Assembly: GCA_030549495.1 (NCBI GenBank)
Contig: JAUIRK010000376.1
Location: 310,001-374,000 of the forward strand
From: Nectonema munidae
Taxonomy: Eukaryota > Nematomorpha > Nectonematoida > Nectonematidae
Direction of reading: 5' to 3'
DNA length: 64,000 bases
Below are positions 36,510 through 47,604 of the stretch, one piece after another. Every line of letters begins with the position of its first letter. Position 1 is the first letter of the stretch. Position numbers and translations under genes: made by a program. Below the pieces are notes generated by a model. The model saw nothing but the letters and a program-made list of their open reading frames with translations. It made no database searches and was not told where the DNA came from.

Positions 36510-36549
36510 CAAGTTGTATTGATAGCGGGAGATAGTTTGAAAGATAATT
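36510..36549 (-). other. Putative 5' non-coding exon of Gly-rich peptide gene 1
   Basis: It ends ACAACTTG before a GTAAC donor, aligned with 23585 in the paralogous locus. The 5' edge is placed about 30 bp after the TATA box and is approximate. Confidence 0.5.
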
Positions 36550-36571
36550 GAAAGTTGTTAAGTCTTTTGCC

Positions 36572-36618
36572 TTTATATAGTATAGAGATTCCTAAAAATT
36601 ATAGATAATGATTTGCAT
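36572..36618 (-). promoter_or_regulatory. TATA box and octamer of Gly-rich peptide gene 1
   Basis: The minus strand shows ATGCAAAT (36611-36618) then TATATAAA (36572-36579) and a shared AGGCAAAAG word downstream. The arrangement is repeated at 23646-23680. Conservation extends further upstream to about 36930 (equivalent to about 23990). Confidence 0.55.
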
Positions 36619-36939
36619 AAGTAGATAAATACTTCATTTACATTTTGTATACGTGCAATTTTACATATTTTCCAAGTTGTTCATTGAAAGAAACTTACCA
36701 TGAAGTGAAAAATGATTCTTCAATTTTCCAATTCAGTAAATATTTTGGAAGGAATATGGGTGATTTGATGATTGGCAAAGATTTTGAATAAATTTTTAAA
36801 GAATTAAGTCAAGGTTGTTAATACATATTAAATGAATAAAATTTTATTATAATTGGAAACACTTGTTGAACGTGCTTCTTTTGTAATGACTGGGTGAGTG
36901 AGTGCGAGTTATGTAAAAAAATATTTTATAACATCTTTG

Positions 36940-38139
36940 TTCCATGCCAGATTTTTAGAAAAATATTTGAATATTTATGTATTTCAAGGCTAGGAGGTCT
37001 ATTTGGCTTGTCTAATTTTCATCTGTGCACTGAGAAAAAAAAAGTTATATAACAGACTAATTTGTTTGTTATTTTAAGAGCTTGTATAATGGTAATGTTA
37101 TACACTATAGTTTCAAGCTTATTTAGTAAAAGAGCTACTTCAATTATAGAGCCATATTATAAATAATATACGTTTAGCATATATTAGTTGTAATGGCATT
37201 CCTGGCGATATAAATGAGGAGGCAAGGGCCGATGGGACTAAGACTCTCCACAATTCTCACGGGATTTATTAATAAATGTATACCCTTTCTTATAGCCGAG
37301 GTCCAATTTAAATCAGTTTTGTCCCTCCTTCTCTGTACGCTGAGTCTCGTGATACATGGTTACATTCACCTCAAAGAAAGATAGAGAGAAGAAGTAATAT
37401 GTATACAGACAAAAGCTTTTTGGAAAAGAAAAACCCATGTGGAATAAAAAAAAGCATGTATAGAAGAAAGTAGAACGAAGTACACGAATTACAGACTTGC
37501 AAAGTTCGTGATAAGATCATTCCAACAGAAATCACATGTTCTAGGAAATAAAGAAGTATAATTCTTACACCCAGTGCAATAATAAAGTCTATATTGGAAA
37601 AGATTATGATGCTGAGAAAGTGAGCTTTATAACACACAGCAACAAAAAATTTTTTTTTAATTGCATTAAATATTTTAGCACAGACAAATGTAATTTTCAT
37701 TGCTGATTCCAAAAATGATGTTTATTTTTTGCTGCATGCTCTTAATTTGCAATAAATATATATTTAAATTATTTAGTCTTAGGTAAATCTATACTTTATT
37801 TATTTTTTAATCCGACAAGTTAGTTCCAAACTTAGAATCCAACAACATTAGTTTTTTTAACTTTATAATTATTCCTTCAAAATTAATTTTCAAAGAAAAT
37901 CTTAATTATTATTATACTTAAAATAATTAAAATGTTTCAATATTAATTTTGCTCTATTTTTTGCCTAAAATATTAGATTTGCTTTATATAATGACTTGTA
38001 GAAGCAGACATAAATCCACACATGATTGAGATTCATTTTGTTACATCTGTAGCTGTTAATTCTTATTCGTCAAAAACAAAATATTTCACATTAAATCCTA
38101 TTTAACATTTCTCTTGGTGTTCAAGACAAAACTTTGGCT
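36940..38139. other. AT-rich sequence with one possible LINE scrap
   Basis: Around 37195-37235 the plus strand reads GIPGDINEEARAD, reminiscent of the GIxGNEEAD block of LINE RNase H domains, but it is too short to be sure. The rest is featureless. Confidence 0.25.
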
Positions 38140-39055
38140 TTACATGGCGTGTTGCGAAGAAATTCTTGGTGATTGGACTAAAAGTAAAAGAACAGGCCTA
38201 CACTTTGGTGTTATTATGTCTAGAAGATAGCCAAAGAACCACTTAACTGACTTTTATTGTTATTCTAAGCGTGTTGGAATTTGAAAAAATATCGACACTA
38301 TGTCTTTTGTCCCAATATTGATTTTTGTAAAAAACGAAGTTTTCACTCTAAAAAAATCTCTATTCCAATTTTTAAATGCCTTTGCTTTTTAGAAGAGGGA
38401 GATTGCTAATTTGATGATGGACAAAAGAAATGGTCTCAAATTATGTGATGAATAATCTTTCCAAAATTTGCAAACTTTTGGTCTCTTTGAATTAAACATT
38501 TAGTAGGATATTTATAAAGCATCAGAACTGCTAGCTTCTACGCTAAAAGAAAACATCTTGCAAAGCACTCTACAAAAGTTTAATACTTCTGAAAAAAGGC
38601 ACAGTTTTCTTAAATTTTCAATCTGTTTTTTCAAAAGATAAAAGATGGCCATATTTTCATGATTGCAGGCCTTTTATCACAGTTGGGAATTGAAATATAT
38701 AATATGCAGAATGGAGATTGTTTCTAGACAGTTCAAAAGAGGTCTTAAATGTATTCTTTTACATAATACCAATATATTTGGCGCTGTCCCAGTTGTACAT
38801 TGTGTCATTTGAGTGAAAGTCAATATTCTCAACATAACTAGAAAATTTGTGTCTAGCTAAAAATGGTTAATTTTCTTTTTGTCAACAGAGAGGTTTTGAA
38901 AAGTTCCCTTCTTTTCTATGTATGTGGGACAGTCAAACCAGAGATCAACACTGCATACGCAAGGAATGCCCTATTTCAGAGACTCTTAAAAAGCATGCCA
39001 AACGTTGTAAATGATTCTCTCATGGATAGAAAGGAAATCATTTTCACCACAGCTT
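38140..39055 (+). mobile_element. Relic of an unnamed repeated arthropod protein family, copy 2
   Basis: Blocks in order are CCEEILGDWTKSKRTGLHFG (38147-38210), a KNHLTDFYCY-like segment (38235-38265), a LLASTLKEN block (38527-38555), EWRLFLDSSKE/KCILLHNTNIFGAVPVVHCV (38710-38810) and MPNVVNDSLMDRKEIIF (38993-39045). Their order and wording match a family found in many copies in arthropods and Hydra (FGVPMxWRExKNHxxDCYFC ... WRLFIDSSKRSLKxVLLHN ... NVVNxPLVxRxxIIFPP). The copy is decayed and stops where element A begins, so A probably inserted into it or truncated it. The type of element that carries this protein is not known to me. Confidence 0.5.
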
Positions 39056-39057
39056 CG

Positions 39058-41877
39058 AATAATGAAAAAATTGTGAGGGGTGGGAAGTGGCGTAAAACGC
39101 CAGTTAAAAATATATATTTTTTTCATTAAAAAATTAATTGTAGAAAATTGGTGGAATTATTTACCTTCCAATTTCGTAACTTTTCCTAAAATCTTAGCTT
39201 TTTCTTTTTTTAATGCATTTAATGCTAGCTGCATCTTATGAAACCATATTTTATGGTAGTTGAATGACTCTTAAATGTCAAAAAATGTCTAACAAAATCA
39301 AAAATTAAAATTTTGACATTATCTGTAGTTAACATTATAACTCAGATTCTATATTATATACTCCTTTGAAAATTTATAATTATATCCAGTTTTACTAAAT
39401 TGGCCATGCTGGTTTCCTTTCTAGACTTATTTTTTACATTTATTTACTTCTAAAAATTGTCTCCAAAAACTTTCCTTCAAATTTTACAAAAAATATATGT
39501 ATTATACTAAATCGGCCATGTGGTTTCATATCTGGACTCATTTTTTACGTTTAGGATGTGAAAATAGCTATACGTGTTAATCAAATTTGCGGTTTACTTC
39601 TAAAAATTGTCTCCAAAAACATTCCATCAAATTTTACAAAAAATATATGTGTTATACTAAATCGGCCATGCTGATTTCATATCTGGACTCATTTTTTACG
39701 TTTAGGATGTGAAAATAGCTCTATGTGTTAATCAAATTTGCGGTTTACTTCTAAAAATTGTCTCCAAAAACATTCCATCAAATTTTACAAAAAATATATG
39801 TGTTATACTAAATCGGCCATGCTAGTTTTATATCTGGACTCATTTTATACGTTTATGATGTGAAAATACCTATAAGTGTCAATCAAATTTGCGGTTTACT
39901 TCTAAAAATTGTCTCCCTTCAAATTTTACAAAAAAGATATGTGTTATACTAAATCGGCAATGCTGGTTTCATTTCTGGATTCATTTTTTACGTTTAGGAT
40001 GTGAAGGTACCTATAAGTGTCAATCAAATTTGCGGTTTACTTCTAAAAATTGTCTCCAAAAACTTTCCTTCAAATTTTACAAAAAATATATGTGCTATAC
40101 TAAATCGGCCATGCTGGTTTCATATCTGGACTCCTTTTTTACGTTTAGGATGTGAAAATAGCTATAAGTGTTAATCAAATTTGCAGTTTACTTCTAAAAA
40201 TTGTCTCTAACATTTATACAAATTTTACATGAAATATAAATTTTGATACCAAATCAAGCATTCTGGTTTTATTTCTGGATTAAGATTTTGGATTTAAGGT
40301 TAGAAAATATTTGAGCGTGCTAATTAAATTTGCGGTTTACGTCTGAAAACTGTCTTCAAAAATTATATCTCAAATTTTATAAAAATATATTTTTGTATAC
40401 CAAATCAACCATGCTAGTTTCATTTCCAGACTCCGTTTTTGCATTTATAGGTTTGAAAATATCTAACAGTGTCAATCAAATTTCCGGTTTATGTCTAATA
40501 TCTACAGAAATATTTTTGAAATTTAAATAAAATATTTATTTTTATAACAAATTGAGGATGCTGGTTTCATATTTGGGCTCAGTTTAGATTCGCGTTTACG
40601 TCTAAAAACTGTTTCCAAAAATATTTTTAAAATTTCTAAAAAATCTTTTAGAAAATTTTTTTGGCTTATAATACTTTCTACAATCCACTTGAATATGAAA
40701 TATTTATTTAAAAAATACAAAACGTATTATAAAATCTTTTGAAGATTAGTATGAGGGAAGAAGGCAACCTGAAAAATAATTGAAAAGAGAACGTGTAATC
40801 AAAAGAAATAATTTAAAAAAAGAAATATGTATCTTGAATAATTGGAAGATCTACCATGTTCCAATGAATTAGGAAGTGGTGTAATGATCTAATATAGGGT
40901 GCTTCAAAAAAGATTTTGACTGTGAAAAAAAGTTACTCTTTTGGAAATAAAAAATCTTAAAATTTTTAGCTTATCAGCTACGATTAGAATTATCATTTCA
41001 CTAAGATGAGTAGGAAATCTGAAAATTTTAAATAAGTCAGAGTTATCAAAACTGTCTCAGACCCCAATATCTAGAGATTTATTCACTATCAAGATAATTT
41101 TAAATTAAATTTATCCATCTTTTTCCTTTTGCATGAAAGTGAGAGTCTTTTAGATGAAGAAGGTTGGAAATTTTTGTAATTGAACAATGAACATCACAAA
41201 TGATTTCATCAGAAAAAAACTTTTGAACTTGGATTGATTGATAATAAAATACACGATACTGATTAAAAAAGCCTAAGAAAAGTCAAGAAGATTCTTTAAT
41301 CAGAATGCTTTTAGAGCGGATAAAATCTGTTTAATATAAATCCTTATAAAAGATTTTCCGAACACAGTTAGCAGAAAATAAATTTCTGAAGAAAGAATAG
41401 CTAGGATCATCATAGAATGAATAGCAAAATTACATACGGTATAAAGTTAAGAAAAAATGACGTAAAGACTATAGTTCCTAGTATTTTTAGTATATTAAGA
41501 GATAACGAATTTTTGGCCTAATTGACTGATAAATGAAATATTTTGGTGGAATTTAACACGAAAAGTTGGTTTATTAAAAAATTATGCAAATAATTTGCAG
41601 AGAAATACTGCAAGTGGAATTTATTTTGAAGTTTATATATTTGAGATTGATTGACAGGTTTAATCTATTTTTTGCACGTTTAATTGATTTTCATAAAAAA
41701 TAAACACCATCACAAAATGTCGCGTACTTGAAAACGGTATATATGTCTAAAAAACTTTTTATAATTCTTTTAATAAAAATTATAATTTTGAAATGAATTG
41801 TCAAATATAGATAACATTTTTGACAGGTTTGATTGATTTTCATAAAAAATAAATATGTAATAAGTTGATAAGCTTAG
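39058..41877 (+). mobile_element. Element A: TTAA/piggyBac-like non-autonomous element with tandem 150-bp units (truncated)
   Basis: The left end has a small hairpin GGCGTAAAACGCC (39089-39101), then a ~350-bp subterminal region matching the right end of element B in inverted orientation. It continues into an array of about eight ~150-bp units (39455-40640; each with ATCAAATTTGCGGTTTACTTC), a ~750-bp single-copy middle (40730-41500), and one to two units of the second array type (41640-41870; TTGACAGGTTTGATTGATTT). The second array is cut where the LINE begins. No transposase or other conserved protein is encoded. Termini are too decayed to show TTAA; the class is inferred from element B. Confidence 0.7.
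39455..40640 (+). repeat. Tandem array of ~150-bp units in element A (array type 2)
   Basis: The landmark TTTGCGGTTTAC recurs at about 39590, 39741, 39890, 40034, 40185, 40333, 40480 and 40584, a spacing of about 150 bp that shortens at the edge. Central units are very similar and the outer right units diverge, as expected from unequal exchange. Confidence 0.9.
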
Positions 41878-43735
41878 ACAAGTTCAAGTCCCTGGGATTG
41901 ATAACTCATGTCCCTACATTATCAGTAAATTACATGCTGTTTTAGCTGTTTTAGTTAAAATGCTTTTTGAAAAGTCTTTAGAGGAAAATTTTTTTTAGAT
42001 TTATGGAAAACAGCTTTAGTCATACCTGTACTCAAAACTGAAGATAGTAAATTCTGTTACAATTATAGACCTATAAGACTCAACCCAATTCTCTGTAAGG
42101 TTTTTGAGTCGTTTATAGCTGAGAATATTGCGAGCCATATAGAAAGTCTTCCGTTTTTTAATTTGAATTAGCATGCATTTATGAAAGGTAAATCTACTAT
42201 AACAAACCTATTAGAGTTTCAAAACGATTTGGTTCATCTACTTGAGCTGAATGATACAATTGATGTGATTTACCTTGATTTTCACAAAACTTTGGACTCT
42301 TTTCCACATAAATATTTGATTGATAAGCTAGAATCAATTGGCATAAAAGGAAACTTACTGTCATTATTAGCCGATTTCTTTAAAGATACAAAACTAATTA
42401 TTGTTGTAAATGGGAGTTATTTTAAAGAAAACCCAGTTACAAGAGGTGGGCCGCTAGGATCTGTTCTAGGTCCCTTGTTATTTAATATTTTCCTCAATGA
42501 CCTCTTGGACATAGTTAGCTCCAAACTAAGAGTGTTTGCCAATGATGATATTAAAATTTACAACGTGTCTAATTCTGCTTGTAAAGATAGCTTGCACGGT
42601 GACTTACCCACTTACGACCAATGTTCCTATTTTGGAACATAAGTAATTTCATCTTCGTCTGCTTTTTTCAATGACTTTGAATATAAATCGTCTGCGTTTT
42701 TTTTTAGATATCGTCTGCTTTGCTTTGTCTTAAATGGGTTAACATCTTTCATTGGTGTAGTAGATGGGGAATGAAACTGAATCTAGACAAGTGCACCCAC
42801 CTACAAATTGGATTACAAAATGATAAATCATTCTCTATTGGAGGACATAAACTGAAAAGAGTGGATACACAGAAAGATCTTGGTGTACTTGTCAACACTA
42901 ATCTTGATTTTAGAGAAAATATCTCAATGAGGGTGTCAAAAGCTTCCTAAGTTTTTCATAAAGTGCACAAATGCTTCCCTTTGTTTGATGGCAACACAGC
43001 TCCACTTCTATATAAAACACTTATTAGACCGATCTTAGAGTATGGAAACGTCATTGCTTATCCTTTTTATTCGTGTGATGCTGCAAACATTGAAAGAGTC
43101 CAAAGAACAATCACTAAAAAGATTCTTGGAATGAAACATCTGAAATATGATTCCTCGATGATGTACATATTCAAAAGAAATTGAATGGTTACTGTATTCA
43201 ATATTGCAAATGGTAATTTGAGAACAATTTCAGAAGTTTTACCAGAATTCTCAGCAAGATGGCAAAGATTTCACTCTTACAAGTTTAGAAAGAGTCATTG
43301 CAAAAAGTCATATTTGAAAAGATATAAATGATTGGAATTCAAGAAAAATCATATGAAAGGAATTCAGCAGACAACTATAAAGAACTGGTATCAAGAATGT
43401 TGTTTGCATTTTGTGAACCAGAATGCAGTATGAGTGTAAAACTTCATTTTCTGAATAGGCATCTTGATTACTTTACTGATAATCTTGGATCTGTGGGCGA
43501 TGAACGAGGAGAGCGATTTCCCCAAGGATTAATGCCAATGGAAGAGCACTGTTTGTAATATTTTTAGATTTTTAGAATACATAATTTTGTAAAATTTGTT
43601 AGTTTGTAAATTTAACAGTGTGTTATTAGGTTATAAAGGTTAAATTCTCCTATATTATTGTAAACAACGCAAAATATATAATATTTTAATTTATTTGTCA
43701 TCTTATACTCCATAAGTAAATAAAATAAATAAGCT
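41878..43735 (+). mobile_element. CR1/Jockey-like LINE, 5'-truncated, RT domain and 3' end
   Basis: RT blocks in order: KFKSPGIDNS (41880), DLWKTALVIPVLKTE (41998-42045), NYRPIRLNPILCKVFESFIA (42060-42120), KGKSTITNLLEFQNDLVHLL (42184), IDVIYLDFHKTLDSFPHKYL (42260-42320), GGPLGSVLGPLLFNIFLNDL (42445-42505), catalytic box VFANDDIKIY (42533-42562), HWCSRWGMKLNLDKCTHLQI (42752-42810), YKTLIRPILEYGNVIAYPFY (43010-43070), and the terminal INDWNS/FNRN-type block near 43325. The catalytic F-A-D-D box carries an extra Asn (FANDD). Stops and frame changes are present. The 3' tail is (A)TAAATAA-like (43716-43733). A 139-bp TTAA MITE is inserted at 42604-42742. The 5' limit abuts element A. Confidence 0.85.
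42604..42742 (+). mobile_element. piggyBac-type MITE, copy 1, inside the LINE
   Basis: It is bounded by TTA(A) and TTAA, with termini CCCACTTACGACCAATG and TTGTCTTAAATGGG. The internal sequence (GTTCCTATTTTGGAACATAA ... ATATCGTCTGCTTTGC) is nearly identical to copies at 58070-58207 and 58693-58831. It interrupts the LINE reading frame between the catalytic box and the HWCSRWGMKLN block, so it is younger than the LINE copy. Confidence 0.9.
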
Positions 43736-43792
43736 AGTTTGTTTTATTGTGCCTTCATATATTTCATTTATTTTTATGAAGTAAAAGGATGA

Positions 43793-43945
43793 GAGAAGTC
43801 TAGTAAATTTATAGGACATGTGACAGAAAATTATGAGACAGAACTGCTAAATTTATAGGATATGTGGCAAAGTAATGCGACAAACTTGTTAACTTATAGG
43901 ATTTTGGACCTAAAATTACGACAAAACTAGTAAATTTATCACGTA
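43793..43945. repeat. Minisatellite, ~45-bp unit, about 3.5 copies
   Basis: The unit is roughly CTAGTAAATTTATAGGACAT GTGnCAnAAnnATGAGACAnAA. It lies just beyond the 3' tail of the LINE. Confidence 0.7.
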
Positions 43946-44149
43946 AGTAGTCATTTTAAGGAACTTTTTCTAGTCATGACTCATGAGTACTAGTTTTTTC
44001 AGTTCAAGGACGATCGGAAAAGCACATGATGGCAGACTGATTACTTGACTTTACTTCTGAGAGTTATATCACAAAATAATTTTTCTTTTACTCTTTGTTT
44101 ATATATGTTTATAATCATTAATCATTGAAGAAATGTTATCTTAGACGTC

Positions 44150-44655
44150 TGTTCAAAATATTAATTTTCAGAAAAGAAATTATATTTTAAATGGCAATTT
44201 GCTTTATAAAACTTTCGAAAAAATGATTAGCGAAGATCATATTCCCTGTTAAAATCATTGTTTGATAAAAACTGTAATACAAGAGATAAAAGTGTTTTTA
44301 CTTAGGACAGATTAGTAACAGATTTTTGTTGTACATTTACAACAAGATTTACAAGTGTGAATATTACTCCTGAATGAACCAGAGCAACTTACATCGATTG
44401 TACAGTTCGTTTCAATGATATGTTTTCTTATAAGGCTGCATTTGATTTTTGTATACAAATTTTTATTACCAGTGCTTCTTGTGAGAGAAGTTTCGGAAAA
44501 ATAAATTAGTTAAAACATTTCTCAGAAATTCGATGACTAGTTATAGATTAAGTGCTGTCGCGCTACTATACTTTGATAGAGAGCGTGCCAAGGGAATAGA
44601 TTTGAATAGTTTTGTTGATGAATTTGATAACAGTAGAGTTAAGTTGCATTGATAT
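44150..44655 (+). mobile_element. hAT transposase C-terminal relic
   Basis: ITSASCERSFGKIN (about 44466-44508) followed in another frame by NSMTSYRLSAVALLYFDRER and AKGIDLNSFVDEFDNSRVKL with a stop (44530-44655) is the hAT dimerisation region (xxTSASxERSFSKLKxIKxxL ... ALxxIExxxAxxIDxxxxIDxF). Upstream of 44430 only faint traces remain. It is a different hAT lineage from the BED-finger copies. Confidence 0.75.
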
Positions 44656-44759
44656 TTTTGAGTTGATAATTTCAAGAAATGAATCTTAGACAAATATTTT
44701 GTTGTATCATTATTATAACTTGCGAACAAAATGTACACGTAATCTAATGTCTCTCTAGT

Positions 44760-45620
44760 TCAATGGTTCGCTATTTTTATTTCAAAGTCATATATAGTTC
44801 TCAAAGTAGAACAAGATTCTGGACATTCAGAAGTTGGTATGAGCAAATTTTTAAATTGGGATGAAAATACTTTATTTTGAAAAATTTAGGGGGTAACCAC
44901 TTTGCCCTTCCCAAAAATTTTGGCCCTCAATTGCTACTCCCACTTCTGGAGGTCTAGAATCGCCAATGCCCTAATGACCAAAACGGAGTAAAGAAATGAA
45001 AAAAACATTGATAATATTGTATTAAAAATTACTTTAAATTTGAAAGATATTTTTAGAGAGAATTTCATACTCAATCAAATTTTTAATTAATGATTTTCAA
45101 GCAAGTTGTCATCTTTATCAATAAAATAGGCATAAAAGAGTTATGTACTCGAAACTTTATAGCTATATAACTTTCATAAAGTTTATCTAACATAGACGCT
45201 AAGATATAAACTATCTAGAAACAATTTTAAAATTTTATAAATACATAGCAGCATTTTTGTTTGAATTAATTGCTAAATCAATGCTTGTTAAGTAAAATGA
45301 ACCAATATAAAGCTGAATTCATAAGAAAGTTTTATATATAAAATTAATCCTTAATGAACTAAATCAAAAACATGCAGTATTTGATTTTTCCGAAAATTTC
45401 AAATTCGACAGGTAATTGAACTCATACTTACACGGTCTAATAATTTTGAAAAATAAGTTGCAAAATAAACTGAACATCGTTATAAAAAAATTTTAAGAAA
45501 AAAGTTAAACATTTTTTAAACTATTTATATAAAAATTTTAATTCAAAAGTGAGTGAAAAGTAACACATATTTTTAAATCTGTTTTCAGTGGAAATAGTGT
45601 TATGTATGGACATATATCTT
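44760..45620. other. AT-rich sequence, nothing firm
   Basis: GC-rich words near 44888-44980 (TTTGCCCTTCCC, GCCCTAATGACC) may be decayed transposon ends, but no partner end was found. Confidence 0.3.
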
Positions 45621-45623
45621 TAG

Positions 45624-45740
45624 CGGTTCTAGGGCAATTGCCCGACGGACAAGAGCCCGATGGACAACTGCCCCAAGGACAAAAGCCCGATGGACAACTG
45701 TCAGATAGGACAAGTGCCCAGTGGAAAAATGTCCGATAAC
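45624..45740. repeat. GGACAA-x-GCCC minisatellite, likely MULE subterminal repeat
   Basis: Units such as GCCCGATGGACAACT and GCCCCAAGGACAAAA repeat about seven times with a ~15-bp period. It lies about 240 bp from the MULE transposase fragment, and such short GC-rich repeats are plausible as the terminal region of that element. Confidence 0.75.
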
Positions 45741-45949
45741 TATGTTATAATTGTATCGTTTTATGCAATATTTTACTACATATCAATTTATGAGAAAAAA
45801 AGCGATAAGTTGATAGTAATTTTTTTAAATGTAAAATAAAAGTAAAGTTAACAAAACTTGTTTTATTTGTGAAAGCAAAGGTAATTTATCAATAAAACAA
45901 AATTGTTTTGTTTATCTAAAAAATAGCAAGAAAATTGTACTAAAATTTT

Positions 45950-46195
45950 AAATTGTGTACTAGTTATCTCAAAAAATCTTGTTAAAGCATTCTCGATTTC
46001 CATAGGATCGCCTGTACAATGTTTGCCATTCTTTTTGTTGTATCTTGATATTTTTTCTTTTTAGGAGAAGGCTCATGCCCTGCCAGCAATCGGTTGATGA
46101 TTGTGTCATTTAGAGCTTGTTCCGTCTTCAATACCTGAATAAAACTCCAGATATTTGGATGGCTCGAGGTAATATTCGCCTCCCCCACTGGTGAT
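45950..46195 (-). mobile_element. MULE/MuDR-family transposase C-terminal fragment
   Basis: The minus-strand reading HPNIWSFIQVLKTEQALNDT followed by IINRLLAGHEPSPKKKKYQD and TTKRMANIVQ is the characteristic C-terminal block of FLYWCH/MULE-type transposases (HPNIWxFIxxLKxEQxLxxxxIxQxxxGxxPxKKKKYxxxxxRIxxIV). The catalytic domain is absent. Frame is open for 68 codons, then lost. It is associated with the minisatellite at 45624-45740. Confidence 0.7.
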
Positions 46196-46199
46196 ACAA

Positions 46200-47440
46200 A
46201 TAGAAAAAAGGATTTTATTATTTGATTTTTCTTAAATAAAACTTGTATTAAAATTTAATTTGAACTTTTAAATTTCAATCATACTTTTTAGCTTGTCATT
46301 CTGTAATTATTCTTTTTTAGACTTGTCATTCTGATTCTTATTTTCTTCCTTCTATATTCTTTTTGATTTCACAATAAATTTGTCCTTGTCTTGTAAATTG
46401 AGGTTTTATTTAGAAATCAGGGATTAGGAACAGTAAAAAAAAGTTTTTCCTTGCCCCTTTTTATTAAAGAAATGTTTGCACTTTACACTTACGAAATCAA
46501 TAGTTATATCTTTCTTTTTAAACTAATTGTTCAGTTTAATCACACAAATGTACTATATTCACATTTTAAATTCCTTATGATTTTAAGATTTTATATTCGA
46601 GCTCTCCAGAAAAGCTAAATTCTTCAGCACATCCTCTATGACTCAGAACAGAAACCATCATATTAAATGTTCGCTTATTTTCACTTATGAAAGTGATTAT
46701 TTAACTTTGTAAAATTGAAAAAATTGATAGGATTAAAAAATCATGAAAATAACTTCAAATATTGAAACATGAAATTTGATGAAGACAGTGAAAAATAAAA
46801 TTCATATTTTCTTTATGAAAATCAGCAAATCAAAAAAAATAACTAAACGCAATTTTTCAAATTCTTCCCCTCCATCTAAAAAATTAAATGGCCCATAATT
46901 AAAGTTCCAAAACCAAAAATATGTAAAAACATGTTAGTATAAGACGTTTCTTAAATCGAAAATTACAAATTTAAGAGTAAAATTTGGATGATAAAATAAA
47001 GTAAAAAAAACTGAAATAAAAATATTGAAAAATCACTGATATCATTGTGGTGACAAACAACTCATATAATTATGTAAGATGGAATTATAATAAAAAAATA
47101 AAAGGGGAGGCAATTTTATCAACTTATAGATGGCTTAGTTTGACGAGAAAGTATGTGAGAATAGAAAATAAGATATATTAGAGCTCGTATATATAAGTGC
47201 CCCATCGGACCCCTCCAAATAAAAATTTCTAGCTACGCTATTCTGTATATTTAACTTAATTGATGCTTATTTAAATTTTTTATTTCGTTTTTTGTTTTTA
47301 TTTGGTTTTATTTTTATAAAAAGGCAAACCATTGGATTAGTGTTTTACTTTTTTTTAATGAAACCTATTTTGAAGGTAGAAAACAAAAATGCAAACATTT
47401 GGTAACTTGCCATCTTTCTATATTTTGTAGGTCAGACTTG
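46200..47440. other. AT-rich sequence, nothing recognised
   Basis: No gene is seen. Near 47197-47240, GTGCCCCATCGGACCCCTCC ... TAGCTACGCTA resembles the reverse complement of a hAT-type end (TAGCGTAGCTAG). Confidence 0.35.
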
Positions 47441-47498
47441 TTTACCAACTTGAGGGAAAATTATGTTGTTTTGGGGGGGGGAGGGGGGAGTCGGGGGT

Positions 47499-47602
<104 letters not shown>

Positions 47603-47604
47603 TG

